From positions 1-32,827 of the forward strand of contig CANQVC010000017.1 in assembly GCA_947627195.1 (NCBI GenBank): a DNA stretch of 32,827 nucleotides, in the 5' to 3' direction. The position numbers were made by a program, and so were the translations under genes. The stretch comes from an uncultured Bacilli bacterium (GTDB taxonomy: Bacteria; Bacillota_I; Bacilli_A; ML615J-28; CAG-698). The notes below the pieces were generated by a model, which saw only the letters and a program-made list of their open reading frames with translations, did not search any database and had not been told where the DNA came from. Shown piece after piece: positions 8,061 through 16,835 of the stretch; within the stretch, counting starts at the first letter, position 1, and each line of letters opens with the position of its first letter.

Positions 8061-9104
8061 TTAATTATTATTTATTAACATCATATCTTTTATCGTACTA
8101 TCTTTTTCAACAGTATTTAATATTTCAATTTCTTTTAAAGTAAATCCTTGTGATTCTAATGCTTTTAAATCATTAGTATGATTAGAACAAATTGAATTAT
8201 ATAATTTCTTTAAATAATCAAACTCATTATTATTACTAAATGCTAATGAAGTTTTAATAATATTTTTTAATTCACCTGGACTTAATATAGGATTCATTAA
8301 ATTAATGATTTTTTTAAATAATCTAATATTTTTACCAGCGTATTTGAATTTTAGTAAAAATTGATTTAAATATGATTCTGATATTTCAACAAGATCTTCT
8401 TTAGTGTAACGATCAAAATCAATAATTGCATCAAACCTTCTGATAAGAGCTTTATCAAAATATTTGAATAAATTAGTTGTTGCAACTAAAACTATTCTAT
8501 CATCTAAATTATCAAATTCTTTTAATAATGTTGATGTTGCTCTTCCCATTTCTCTAATGTCATTATTATTTGTCCTATCTAATGCAATTGCATCAATTTC
8601 ATCAAATAAAACAATAATATTTTCTGGATATTTATATTTCTTTAATTCATTAAATAAAGATGTAATATTTTTTTGTGTTTGACCTAATTTACTGTCAATA
8701 ACTGTTGAAAAATTAACACTGAATAAATCTCTTTTTAAGATTCTAGCTAGTTGTTTACATGCTTCTGTTTTACCAGTACCAGGAGCACCTCGAAATAGAA
8801 ACTTATTAATACCAACATTATGTCCTATAGCATTTACAACTCCCATAAAATCATTAAAAATTACTTCAGGCAATTTTAAACTATTATTATTAATATTTTC
8901 TTTAATAAAGAAAGTTGAATAATCATCATTTAAATTAGGAATAAAATTTTCAGGAGTTGCTACTAAACTCATGATATAATGAGCTAAAACACTATCTCCA
9001 TTACTATCAAACTCTAATGCTATTTCATTCACTTCTTGACGAAAGCCAATTTCATTTTTTTCAGTATGATATTTAATTAAATTAATTATACTTTTCTTTT
9101 TCAT
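8061..9104 (-). CDS. Stand-alone AAA+ ATPase (classic/FtsH-like ATPase module)
   Basis: 347 residues. Walker A GAPGTGKT is at 106-113, Walker B IIVLFDEID at 163-171, sensor 1 VLVATTN at 205-211 and a second-region-of-homology Arg pair ALIRRFD at about 219-225. The first ~90 residues are a helical N-domain of unknown kind. These features place it with classic AAA proteins that form hexamers and remodel or unfold proteins. There is no protease domain and no protease gene beside it. Similar solitary ATPases occur in mobile and defence regions, but no role can be claimed. The ATG has an AGGAG site. Its stop codon directly abuts that of the convergent resolvase. Confidence 0.85.
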   Translation of the reverse strand: MKKKSIINLIKYHTEKNEIGFRQEVNEIALEFDSNGDSVLAHYIMSLVATPENFIPNLNDDYSTFFIKENINNNSLKLPEVIFNDFMGVVNAIGHNVGINKFLFRGAPGTGKTEACKQLARILKRDLFSVNFSTVIDSKLGQTQKNITSLFNELKKYKYPENIIVLFDEIDAIALDRTNNNDIREMGRATSTLLKEFDNLDDRIVLVATTNLFKYFDKALIRRFDAIIDFDRYTKEDLVEISESYLNQFLLKFKYAGKNIRLFKKIINLMNPILSPGELKNIIKTSLAFSNNNEFDYLKKLYNSICSNHTNDLKALESQGFTLKEIEILNTVEKDSTIKDMMLINNN

Positions 9105-9264
9105 TTTATTTACTCCTAATATAATTATAATATTAAAAATATAGATATTGATGTGTAAAATATAACAATAATATGGAAAAGTTGAAACATCTACAATTGG
9201 AATTATATCATAAATTTAATAAAATACAAGTGTTTTTATCATTTTATTTTCACATTCAAAATAA

Positions 9265-9292
9265 AAGAGTTGACCATATATAATCAACTCTT
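9265..9292 (-). terminator. Intrinsic terminator of the lipoprotein gene
   Basis: The 9-bp stem AAGAGTTGA/TCAACTCTT with a 10-nt loop is followed on the minus strand by TTATTTT. It lies 13 nt beyond the stop codon. Confidence 0.8.
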
Positions 9293-9304
9293 ATTATACT
9301 ATTA

Positions 9305-12300
9305 TTAAGATAAAGCTCTCCATTCACCACTATAGAATATAATAGTTCTTGCAGCTCTAGTTGGATTATCAACTTCATCTCCGTTTAATACTCTACCTAT
9401 ACCCATACTAGAATTACAGAACCAATTTTTACCAACATTTAAGATTTCTAAACAATTTAATTTAGTACATCCACTAAATGTATTAGCTAATATTCTTGAT
9501 ATTTCTTTTGGTAATGTAATTGATACTAAATTAGTTGCATTAATGAAACATTCACTGATAATTAATTTAGTGCCATCATTTACTTTAATTGTATCACTAA
9601 TTTCATCATTATTAGCAGCTATTAAATATGAATCTAAATATAATAATCCATTAGTCCAATTTGTCTTTTCTTGATAGTATCCACAATTTAAGAAAGCATC
9701 TTTGCCAATGAATATTAAATTATCAGGTAATTTAATATCTTTTAAAGATGTACAATCTTTAAATGCTTCTGCACCAATACTTGTAACTGTTGATGGAATT
9801 ATGACACTTGATATATTAGTTCCACGGAATGTTCCTGATGGAATTGATGTAACACCTTCTGGGATATTAATTCTTTCTTCAGCATCATCAATATGGAATT
9901 CATCAGCATAATGTAATGGATTAGAATATTCATTTAAGAAATGAATATTAAACCATTCTGACATTTTACCTTTATATTCAACACGATTTAATGATGTACA
10001 ATTTTTAAATACATTGTAATCAATATATAATAATGATGATGGTAAAATAAGTTCTTTTAAATTAGTGCAATCAATGAATGCTGAATCACTAATTGAAACA
10101 GTACCATCTAATATTTCATATTTTTCTTTTAATGTTTTAGCATCAGCTTTTATTAAATGGTTATTTAAATATAAAACACCATCTACCCAATGATCTTTAT
10201 TATTCATAAATGCTGTATCATAAAAAGCATTTGTACCAATTACATCAACATTTTCTTTTAAATCAATATTATTTAAAGATGTACATCCATAAAATGCTGC
10301 ATAATCAATTGTTAATAAAGAAACAGGGAAATCAAATGAAACTAAGCTCTTACATCCTTGGAATGATGTCATACCAATAATTTTTAGATTAGATTCATCA
10401 TTTTCAAATTTAACTTCTTGTAATTTCTCACAGAATAAGAAAGCATTTATTTCAATTTCTTCAACACTACTAGCAATAGTTAATTTTTCAATTTTACTAT
10501 TTCTAAAAGCATATGAACCAATTGCTTTTACAGGATAACCATTATGCATACTTGGAATAATGATTTCTTTACATGTCATTTCACTATTCTTACCAACTTT
10601 ATAATGTCCACCTTCTTGAATATATACTAATCCATCTTCATGACAATCATCACAATAATTATTAGTAGTATATTTATGTTTATCAGTTTCAATATGATTT
10701 TCATCATGTTGACATATTCTTATATGTTCAGTATCATCTTTCTTTTGCCATTCACCCCATAAATGAGTTAAAGCAGGTATTTCTTCTGTGTATTGATATT
10801 CACAATCTAAACATGTATAAGTTTTTAAACCATTTTCAAGACAAGTAGGTTCATTAACTTCTATTTTGTATTGATGGGAATTAGTTTCTTCATGAGTTGA
10901 ATCATTCTCACAAGTTTTCTTGTGAGTTTGTTCATCAACCATTTCCCATTTACCCCATTTATGTCCTAATGATTTAGCACCTTCACGTGTAAATGAAATA
11001 TGACAATCTTTACAAGATGTTGTTATTTCTTCACTTTCAAAACAATTTCCCGCTTCAACAGTTTCTACCATAACACAATCTTTAGTTTCTGTATGAGTTT
11101 TATCACGTTTACATACATGAGTATGAGTATGTTTGGTATTATCTTCTGGAGTTGAATCACCATCATAAACCCATTCATCATAATCATGTCCTAATGCTGG
11201 AATGGTATTTCTTCTTTCTTCATGTTGACATGTTAAACATGTTAATAAATCATAACCATCATCTTCACATGTTGGAAGAATTGTTTGAGTTTCAAAACTA
11301 CAAACATCTTCTTCTTGATGTTCAGGATTATTCTCACAAATTCTAATATGTTTTTGTTTTGTTGCATCATAATGCCAAGTAGACCATTTATGATCTGTTG
11401 GGTTTGTTAATGTGTCTTCATGAACACCACCACATTCTTCACAAACATTTCTTGTGAATCCACCTGTTGTACATGTAGGTTCAATTACTTCATCTACAAC
11501 AAATTTACAAGGTTGTTTATCTACTTCTTCACATCTCTTACAAATTCTTGTATGATAATGAGTATGTTCATCTTGTTCTGTTTCGCCACCTTCAGTAACA
11601 AATACCCAAGTAACATCTTGATAATTATGTCCTAATGCATCAATACCATCTTCAGTATAAGTAAATTCACATGTTTCACATACATGTGTTAATATTTCTT
11701 TTGTTGTACATGTTGCATCTTCAACGGAAGTTGTGAATTGACAAAGTACACTTTCTTTATGATTTTCATCATTCTTGCATACATGAGTATGATAATGAAT
11801 ACCATCTATTACTTCATGTGTCCAATTTCCATAATCATGATGAAGAGCTGGAATAGTTCCATCTTCTAATTTTGTATGGCATGATGTACATTCTTTATGT
11901 TTTATGCCATCTTCTTCACAAGTAGCTTCTTTGTCAGTAATCCATTCACTAGCTACATGTTTTTTCATTTCAATTGTTATATCTTCAATAATTTCATTTC
12001 CATTTTGGTCATTAAATAATTTGTGACATGTTACACATTCATAATAGGCAATATTACCTTCTTTTTGACATGTTGAATCAACTTTATCATGGAATTTCAT
12101 ATTATGTGATGATACAGGTATTGTAACTTCGGTTACTTCTTCAGCACCTTTATCATCTAAAAATAATTTGTGACAATCTAAACATTCATAATATTTAATA
12201 TTACCTTCTTTTTGACATGTTGCATCAACTTTATCATGAAGTTTCATATTATGTGATAATACAGGTATTGTAACTTCGGTTACTTCTTCAGCACCTTTAT

Positions 12301-12631
12301 CATCTAAAAATAATTTATGACAATCTTGACATTCATAATATTTAATGTTACCCTCATTAATACATGTTGCATCATTTTCATCATGAAGTTTCATATTATG
12401 TGATGTAATAGGTATTGTAACTTCTGTTACTTCTTCAGTACCTTTATCATCTAAAAATAATTTATGACAATCTAAACATTCATAATATGCAATGTTACCC
12501 TCTTTTTGACATGTTGCATCATTTTTGTCATGGAATTCCATGTTATGAACATGTTCTTTTTGACATCCCACTAAGCAAAATAAACTAAATAATAATACTA
12601 ATAAAAAGCTTTTTTTAATAATTTTTGTCAT
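9305..12631 (-). CDS. Large surface lipoprotein: Cys-rich repeats plus BspA-type leucine-rich repeats
   Basis: 1,108 residues. A signal peptide ends in the lipobox LVGC, so Cys23 should be lipidated and the protein held on the outer face of the membrane. Residues 29-224 are four 49-residue repeats (HNMKxHD..ATC..EGN..YYECxxCHKLF..), then several more divergent units of the C..CxxC..H type up to about 680. From about 687 to the end are LRR_5 (BspA/TpLRR) units such as AIGSYAF, LTIDYAAFYGCTSL and SIPSGTFRG. BspA-type repeats in gut and oral bacteria mediate adhesion; the Cys-rich units occur in many Bacillota surface proteins without a defined role. The promoter and long leader are listed separately. 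It probably forms a single-gene unit. Confidence 0.88.
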   Translation of the reverse strand: MTKIIKKSFLLVLLFSLFCLVGCQKEHVHNMEFHDKNDATCQKEGNIAYYECLDCHKLFLDDKGTEEVTEVTIPITSHNMKLHDENDATCINEGNIKYYECQDCHKLFLDDKGAEEVTEVTIPVLSHNMKLHDKVDATCQKEGNIKYYECLDCHKLFLDDKGAEEVTEVTIPVSSHNMKFHDKVDSTCQKEGNIAYYECVTCHKLFNDQNGNEIIEDITIEMKKHVASEWITDKEATCEEDGIKHKECTSCHTKLEDGTIPALHHDYGNWTHEVIDGIHYHTHVCKNDENHKESVLCQFTTSVEDATCTTKEILTHVCETCEFTYTEDGIDALGHNYQDVTWVFVTEGGETEQDEHTHYHTRICKRCEEVDKQPCKFVVDEVIEPTCTTGGFTRNVCEECGGVHEDTLTNPTDHKWSTWHYDATKQKHIRICENNPEHQEEDVCSFETQTILPTCEDDGYDLLTCLTCQHEERRNTIPALGHDYDEWVYDGDSTPEDNTKHTHTHVCKRDKTHTETKDCVMVETVEAGNCFESEEITTSCKDCHISFTREGAKSLGHKWGKWEMVDEQTHKKTCENDSTHEETNSHQYKIEVNEPTCLENGLKTYTCLDCEYQYTEEIPALTHLWGEWQKKDDTEHIRICQHDENHIETDKHKYTTNNYCDDCHEDGLVYIQEGGHYKVGKNSEMTCKEIIIPSMHNGYPVKAIGSYAFRNSKIEKLTIASSVEEIEINAFLFCEKLQEVKFENDESNLKIIGMTSFQGCKSLVSFDFPVSLLTIDYAAFYGCTSLNNIDLKENVDVIGTNAFYDTAFMNNKDHWVDGVLYLNNHLIKADAKTLKEKYEILDGTVSISDSAFIDCTNLKELILPSSLLYIDYNVFKNCTSLNRVEYKGKMSEWFNIHFLNEYSNPLHYADEFHIDDAEERINIPEGVTSIPSGTFRGTNISSVIIPSTVTSIGAEAFKDCTSLKDIKLPDNLIFIGKDAFLNCGYYQEKTNWTNGLLYLDSYLIAANNDEISDTIKVNDGTKLIISECFINATNLVSITLPKEISRILANTFSGCTKLNCLEILNVGKNWFCNSSMGIGRVLNGDEVDNPTRAARTIIFYSGEWRALS
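11960..12547 (-). repeat. Four tandem 147-bp coding repeats in the lipoprotein gene
   Basis: Four in-frame units of 49 codons each encode residues 29-224. The second and third are almost identical in DNA; the fourth has diverged (VTCHKLFNDQNG). Such arrays can gain or lose units by slippage or recombination, so strain variation in length is expected. Confidence 0.85.
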
Positions 12632-12685
12632 GTTAAATCTCCCTTATCTTTAATTTATAATAATAAAAAGCTTTAAAAAATATAA

Positions 12686-12715
12686 AAATATAAAAACAAA
12701 ATTGTTTTTATATTT
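12686..12715 (-). promoter_or_regulatory. 30-bp palindrome in the lipoprotein leader
   Basis: Perfect 14-bp arms (AAATATAAAAACAA and its complement) surround a 2-nt centre, between the promoter at 12729-12757 and the start codon at 12631. Transcribed, it would form a 5' leader hairpin. It could also act as an operator, or as the end of the upstream metallophosphatase transcript, since a T-rich stretch follows. Confidence 0.5.
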
Positions 12716-12728
12716 AATATTTTGTTAT

Positions 12729-12757
12729 ACTATACCACGATTTAAATTTTCTTGCAA
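12729..12757 (-). promoter_or_regulatory. Sigma-70-type promoter of the lipoprotein gene
   Basis: On the minus strand a -35 TTGCAA (12752-12757) and a -10 TATAGT (12729-12734) are separated by exactly 17 nt. Transcription would begin near 12722, giving a leader of about 90 nt. Confidence 0.65.
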
Positions 12758-12796
12758 GAAAAATGCAATAAAAAATCATTTTATATCATTAATTTA

Positions 12797-13534
12797 TTAA
12801 TAATCTATTTCATTATCTTCAATTACAATGACATTTACTTTATTACTATATGCAGTACATGCATCAATTGCAATCATTTCTTTAGTAATAAATGGTTCAA
12901 AATTAGCTTTAGGTCCATATTCACTATATTTATCAGGATCTAAATTATGCCATAAGGCACTACAATGCCAATGACCACATACAATTGTTTTGTCTTTTTC
13001 AAATATTTTTTTATTGTACATTTCTACTGGATTAGCCCATCTAGCTTTTTCAAATCTTTTTTCTGATGCATAACGCCATTCTTCATCATATTTATAATAA
13101 TCTTCATCAATAGGAATCCATCCATGAACAAATATGTAATGTTCTGTTTCATAATAATTCATACATAAATCTAAGATTTCTTGTAATCTTGATTGTTTCG
13201 CAATTTTTTGATAATCAAATTTATCAAATAACAAATCACTATTTAAGAAATGAAATGTTTCTTCTGTCCCATTTAATTGATCAATATATATTTCATGATT
13301 TCTATTAATTAAATTTTGGATTAAATCTTCATGATTACCTCGAATTAAGATAAATTTATCTTTATGATCTAAAATATAATCAATGATATTTTGTGGTTGA
13401 TGTCCTCTATCAAACATATCCCCACATATAATAACTTTATGATTTTTATTATTTAATTTAAATCCTTTTTTCTTAAGAGCTTTAATCCATTCTGTATAAA
13501 ACCCATGAATATCAGAACAAACAAAATATTTCAT
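12797..13534 (-). CDS. PPP-family metallophosphoesterase (serine/threonine phosphatase 1-like)
   Basis: 245 residues with the complete metal-binding signature of the calcineurin-like superfamily: SDIHG (Asp8, His10), GDMFDRG (38-44), RGNHE (65-69), HGWIP and CGHWH. The GDxxDRG and GNHE forms are those of the PPP phosphatases and bacterial PrpA/PrpE-like enzymes, which remove phosphate from proteins or cleave diadenosine tetraphosphate. There is no signal peptide, so it is cytoplasmic. It appears to be a single gene with the EamA gene 43 nt upstream in the same direction, so the two may be co-transcribed. The substrate cannot be told from sequence. Confidence 0.85.
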   Translation of the reverse strand: MKYFVCSDIHGFYTEWIKALKKKGFKLNNKNHKVIICGDMFDRGHQPQNIIDYILDHKDKFILIRGNHEDLIQNLINRNHEIYIDQLNGTEETFHFLNSDLLFDKFDYQKIAKQSRLQEILDLCMNYYETEHYIFVHGWIPIDEDYYKYDEEWRYASEKRFEKARWANPVEMYNKKIFEKDKTIVCGHWHCSALWHNLDPDKYSEYGPKANFEPFITKEMIAIDACTAYSNKVNVIVIEDNEIDY

Positions 13535-13577
13535 AATCTATTCCTTTCTTATAACAAAATATCTAAAAGATTATTTC

Positions 13578-14459
13578 CTATCTTTTTTTAAGAATCGATT
13601 TATCATTAGAAGATAACCAAGCACCAATAATCATTAAAATTAAAGCAATATAATATGTATACAACGGAATATCTTTAAATATTATTAAAGATAATATTGT
13701 ACCAATAAAAGGAGCAATGGCATAATATGCACTAGTCCTAGCAGCACCTAATATTCTTTGGGCATAAACATAGAAAAAGATACTTAAACCATATGAGACA
13801 AAGCCAATTAATAATATAACAAATATTACCCATATAATTGTTATTCTTTCGCCAATTATAAATCCTATAATAAGAGAACCTAAGCCTGAAAAAATACCTT
13901 TTAATAAAACTATTTGTAATGGATCTTTTGATGATATTTTCTTAGTACAATTATTTTCAAACCCCCAACATATACAAGCAATAATAATAAATAATGAACC
14001 AAAAGAAAATTTAAAACTTGATATATCTTCAAAAGATAATAATAAACAAGATAATGTTATAAATATAATACCAATCCATAATCTTAAAGATATTTTTTCT
14101 TTAAATATAACTAATGCTATAATAGCTGTACAAACAATTTCAAAATTGTTTAAGAGGGAAGCATTGGCAGCTGTTGTCATATTTAAGCCAAATAATAAAC
14201 ATATTGGAGCTATAATATCAAGAATAATCATTGATATTACATAAGGTAATTCTTTTTTTGATAATTTAGATTCTTTATTATTTTTATTTACTTTACGAAA
14301 TAAAGCAATAAAACCCATACCTATACCAGCACCAATATATAAAAATCCTGCCATAAGTGTAGGTGACATATAATTAAGTAAAATCTTAGATAAAGGAGAA
14401 TTAATAGCATATAGTATAGCTGCCAATATGGCAAATGATATTCCTTTAACTTTATACAT
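13578..14459 (-). CDS. EamA/DMT-family transporter
   Basis: 293 residues with about ten hydrophobic segments in two EamA halves. The first half has GISFAILAAILYAINSPLSKILL and the typical MTTAANASLLNNFEIVCTAIIAL. The second begins near SFGSLFIIIACICWGFENNCTKKIS and contains GAARTSAYYAIAPFIG. The drug/metabolite transporter superfamily exports small metabolites or amino acids; the substrate is not predictable here. It is a full-length member. The likely promoter is the extended -10 sequence at 14530-14538, and the leader carries a long AT-only palindrome. Confidence 0.88.
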   Translation of the reverse strand: MYKVKGISFAILAAILYAINSPLSKILLNYMSPTLMAGFLYIGAGIGMGFIALFRKVNKNNKESKLSKKELPYVISMIILDIIAPICLLFGLNMTTAANASLLNNFEIVCTAIIALVIFKEKISLRLWIGIIFITLSCLLLSFEDISSFKFSFGSLFIIIACICWGFENNCTKKISSKDPLQIVLLKGIFSGLGSLIIGFIIGERITIIWVIFVILLIGFVSYGLSIFFYVYAQRILGAARTSAYYAIAPFIGTILSLIIFKDIPLYTYYIALILMIIGAWLSSNDKSILKKR

Positions 14460-14478
14460 TTATATTCTCCTCATATAA

Positions 14479-14515
<37 letters not shown>

Positions 14516-14529
14516 ATATTGTTATGTTT

Positions 14530-14538
14530 ATTATAGCA
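14530..14538 (-). promoter_or_regulatory. Extended -10 promoter of the EamA gene
   Basis: TGCTATAAT on the minus strand is a consensus extended -10 element 71 nt upstream of the start codon. No good -35 is present, as is usual for extended -10 promoters. An imperfect inverted repeat at 14547-14590 (TTTAAAAG-A-CTAGA arms) lies immediately upstream and could be its operator. Confidence 0.5.
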
Positions 14539-14600
14539 TATTTCATTTTAAAAGACTAGAAAAACGTATAATATCATCTAGACTTTTAAAGTTTTTTAAC

Positions 14601-14622
14601 AAAAAAAGCTATTGTAGCCTTT
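14601..14622 (-). terminator. Terminator ending putative small RNA 1
   Basis: On the minus strand AAAGGCTA and TAGCTTTT pair (one G-U) around a 3-nt loop, followed by seven T. It directly follows the conserved repeat 14627-14736. Confidence 0.65.
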
Positions 14623-14692
14623 ACATTCTTTCTAAATTTCTAGGTAGTACGAAAAGACTGCATTTATTAATAGACTAAGTACTTTTCTTTAA
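14601..14692 (-). ncRNA. Putative small RNA 1, first member of a two-copy family
   Basis: A promoter-repeat-terminator unit with no open frame. A -35 TTGATA (14722-14727) and a -10 TATAAT (14699-14704) are 17 nt apart on the minus strand. Transcription would start near 14692 and end at the terminator 14601-14622, giving an RNA of about 92 nt. Most of it is about 80% identical to the unit at 16295-16405, with conserved cores AAAGAAAAG, GTCTATTAAT and CTTTTCGTAC. GAAAAG/CTTTTC can pair in both copies. I do not recognise the family. It might instead be a decayed repeat element that kept its ends. Confidence 0.5.
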
Positions 14693-14850
14693 GTCAAAAT
14701 TATATTGTTAAAAAAAAATTTTATCAAAATGAATCGTGACAGAATGTGTATAAAAATATCTTTACATATACTCTTTTTAAGGCATTATCAAGAATTTCCA
14801 ATTAAAATGTACTTTTTATGAAATTATGTAATTACATCATAACAAAAAAA

Positions 14851-14885
14851 CTATTTCATATCATGTTAAGATAGATATGAAATAG
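14851..14885 (-). terminator. Strong intrinsic terminator after the SmpA-like gene pair
   Basis: A perfect 12-bp stem (CTATTTCATATC and its complement) with an 11-nt loop is followed by seven T on the minus strand. It ends the transcript of the two exported-protein genes at 15017-15934. The rest of 14460-15016 is described under the promoter, palindrome and small RNA entries. Confidence 0.8.
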
Positions 14886-15016
14886 CAGCTAGATTTTATA
14901 GTGTAGTTAAATTTATTAAATTATTTTAAAAATTAGATATGTTTTATTTATTATTTTTTTTGAAAGAAAACAAAAAATTTCTAATAACAATTTAACTATA
15001 TTACAAAATAATTAAT

Positions 15017-15523
15017 TTAACTAACTAATGAAAGTCTTATAACATGAATTTGATTGATTGGTTCCTCAAGATTCATTCGGGAAAATTGAAGGCAAAACAT
15101 TGTACCATCTACTAAATTCCATTGAAACCAAATAGCACCTGAGCCAAATTCTTCTTGTGGTTTCCCAATTAGTTCAACAACTTCATCAAAAGTCATTCCA
15201 TATACAATCATGTTTTTAACATCTTCAAATGTTAAGTCATAAGTTAAATTAGGATCACATCTTTCTGTAACACAATGTCCAAAAACTCCATATAAATTTT
15301 CGATTGTTTTTTCTTCAGTAACAAGCTTATTTTCTTTTTCATTATCTTTATTCTCTTCTTTTTCTAATTCATTAGATTCATTTTTAGAGTCAGAAATGTT
15401 TTCTTCGGTATTTTCATCAACTATTGTTTCTTCTATATTATCTTTATTAGAAACTTTATAAACAATACCTAATAAAGCAACACATGTTAGAATAACAACA
15501 CCAAAAAATATTAACTTTTTCAT
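15017..15523 (-). CDS. Membrane-anchored SmpA/OmlA-like (BLIP-fold) protein
   Basis: 168 residues. An N-terminal hydrophobic segment (about 3-23) anchors or exports the protein. A highly acidic, Glu/Asn-rich linker follows (about 28-72). The C-terminal ~90 residues contain IVYGMTFDEVVELIGKPQEE, the helix-turn of the SmpA/OmlA small-domain superfamily, then FGSGAIWFQWNL and a beta-rich end. In that superfamily the domain is a binding module; here the partner is unknown. An AGGAGG site precedes the ATG. The gene lies 24 nt after a related gene, so the pair is probably a duplication. Confidence 0.65.
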   Translation of the reverse strand: MKKLIFFGVVILTCVALLGIVYKVSNKDNIEETIVDENTEENISDSKNESNELEKEENKDNEKENKLVTEEKTIENLYGVFGHCVTERCDPNLTYDLTFEDVKNMIVYGMTFDEVVELIGKPQEEFGSGAIWFQWNLVDGTMFCLQFSRMNLEEPINQIHVIRLSLVS

Positions 15524-15547
15524 GTTTAGTTTTTCCTCCTTTCATGC

Positions 15548-15934
15548 TTATGAAACAACAATTCTTGAAACAACATATGTTTCATTATCATATGCATAAT
15601 GAACTATTAATGTTCTATCATTATTTAGATAATATTGATGAATAATTACACCACTTCCAAATAAATATCCAAGCGTTCCCAAATTAAATGAAACTTCATC
15701 AATTGTCATACCAACTTTAATTGATTCAACTAAATGTGCAGAAATAGTAGGAACTGAATCAATACCTAAAATAGATTCATTTTTATAATAATCGATGTTT
15801 GATATAGGTGTAGTTGAACTAGCCATATTATTCCAAGGAGTAAGCATATAAAAGCCTAAAAAAACATCATAAGCTCCTCTATTACAAGTTGGTAGTGTAT
15901 ATAGGATTATTATTTTACCCAACTCAATAAACAA
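15548..15934 (-). CDS. SmpA/OmlA-like protein, N-terminus possibly degraded
   Basis: 128 residues from a TTG at 15934, which has no convincing ribosome site. The open frame continues a few codons further up (IIFALLFIELGKIIILYTLP), which looks like the end of a signal peptide, then meets TAG. The true start is therefore unclear and the 5' end may be decayed. The C-terminal half has IKVGMTIDEVSFNLGTLG, FGSGVIIHQYYL and a beta-rich tail, matching the domain of the next gene (VGMTxDEV..LG...FGSG). It is probably co-transcribed with that gene up to the terminator at 14851-14885. Confidence 0.5.
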   Translation of the reverse strand: MFIELGKIIILYTLPTCNRGAYDVFLGFYMLTPWNNMASSTTPISNIDYYKNESILGIDSVPTISAHLVESIKVGMTIDEVSFNLGTLGYLFGSGVIIHQYYLNNDRTLIVHYAYDNETYVVSRIVVS

Positions 15935-16238
15935 TAAAGCAAAAATAATTCTTCTAAACTACTCTATTGTATATTTACTTTTATCATTCCTATATATTTA
16001 TTATAAAACATTTCAATAAAATATGCAACTGTTTTATTAATTTTTTCTGATTATTTTATGATATATTTAAAATAGTTATCTTTTAAATGCTTTAATAAAT
16101 TTATGTTAGCCTTGAAAAGTTCGAATCTTATTAATTCATAGAATTGTTGAAAATGGAGCCGTTAAAATGAAACATTTTGTCCTAAATGATTATCTTTAAA
16201 AAGTTCAATAAAATTGCTATTTTTATATAAAAAACATT

Positions 16239-16271
16239 AAAAAAAGCCCTAAAACTATCATATTTTAGAGC
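16239..16271 (-). terminator. Terminator ending putative small RNA 2
   Basis: GCTCTAAAA/TTTTAGGGC forms a 9-bp stem (one G-U) on the minus strand, followed by seven T (16239-16245). Confidence 0.7.
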
Positions 16272-16361
16272 ACATTTGGCTATAAAGCCTATTATTCTTC
16301 CTAAATGTCTAGGTGGTACGAAAAGGCTGCATTCATTAATAGACCAAGTGCTTTTCTTTAA
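16239..16361 (-). ncRNA. Putative small RNA 2, second copy of the family
   Basis: A -10 TATAAT (16368-16373) with a weak -35 TTAGTA 17 nt away lies at the same place in the repeat as in copy 1. The RNA would run from about 16361 to the terminator at 16239-16271, about 122 nt. The shared core 16295-16405 differs from copy 1 mostly by transitions; one outer pair changes on both sides (GGCT/AGCC here, GACT/AGTC in copy 1), as expected if it is base-paired. The rest of 15935-16835 is AT-rich and I see no gene in it apart from the terminator at 16695-16733. Confidence 0.45.
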
Positions 16362-16694
16362 GCCAAAATTATATTGTCATAAAATCAACTTACTAAAGTG
16401 AATCGAAATAGTTAGTAAAATTTATAATTGTTTTTATGATTCTTTTCACATCACAAACTATTAATAATACAATATAAACATATTTTTAAAAGAATTGTTA
16501 AATTGATAATTTATTTTTATTTCTATAAAAATGCGTCCAACTTTCTTGAGTATGTTCAATTATTTCATAAAAGTAATAATACAATAGGGAGATATACGTT
16601 CACTCTGATCCATAAAATGATTAAAAATGCAATATTGTACATGAAATTATAATTTTAAATAGTGCAATGAATTAATCATGTTTATATAAAAATA

Positions 16695-16733
16695 AACCCA
16701 AACTGCTAAACTTTTTGTCTAACAATTTGAGTT
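16695..16733 (-). terminator. Terminator of the recombinase operon, near the element end
   Basis: 17-nt arms pair fully in minus-strand RNA: every difference between the arms is a G-U pair. The loop is AAAAA, and TTTATTTTTATA follows. It lies about 100 nt beyond the last recombinase gene. The end of the integrated element is expected in this neighbourhood. Confidence 0.75.
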
Positions 16734-16835
16734 CACTTTCGCTAAGGGTGTTGCTGATAAATTCATACTATGTTTTTTAATTTTACTTGATTACTTATGT
16801 TTATATGGTTTATTTTAAAAACTAACAAAGTGTTA

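Noticed and set aside
8061-9104. AAA+ ATPase as part of an ATPase-protease defence pair
   Set aside because: No subtilase or other effector gene is adjacent; the neighbours are a convergent resolvase and a separately terminated lipoprotein gene.
11960-12547. Regular ~147-bp periodicity that might suggest a CRISPR-like array
   Set aside because: The repeat is continuous coding sequence in one frame with 49-residue protein units; there are no short repeats with unique spacers and no cas genes.
16406-16690. Possible att site or further gene between small RNA 2 and the recombinase terminator
   Set aside because: I found no matching direct repeat elsewhere in the window and no frame with a ribosome site; the other end of the element is not visible.
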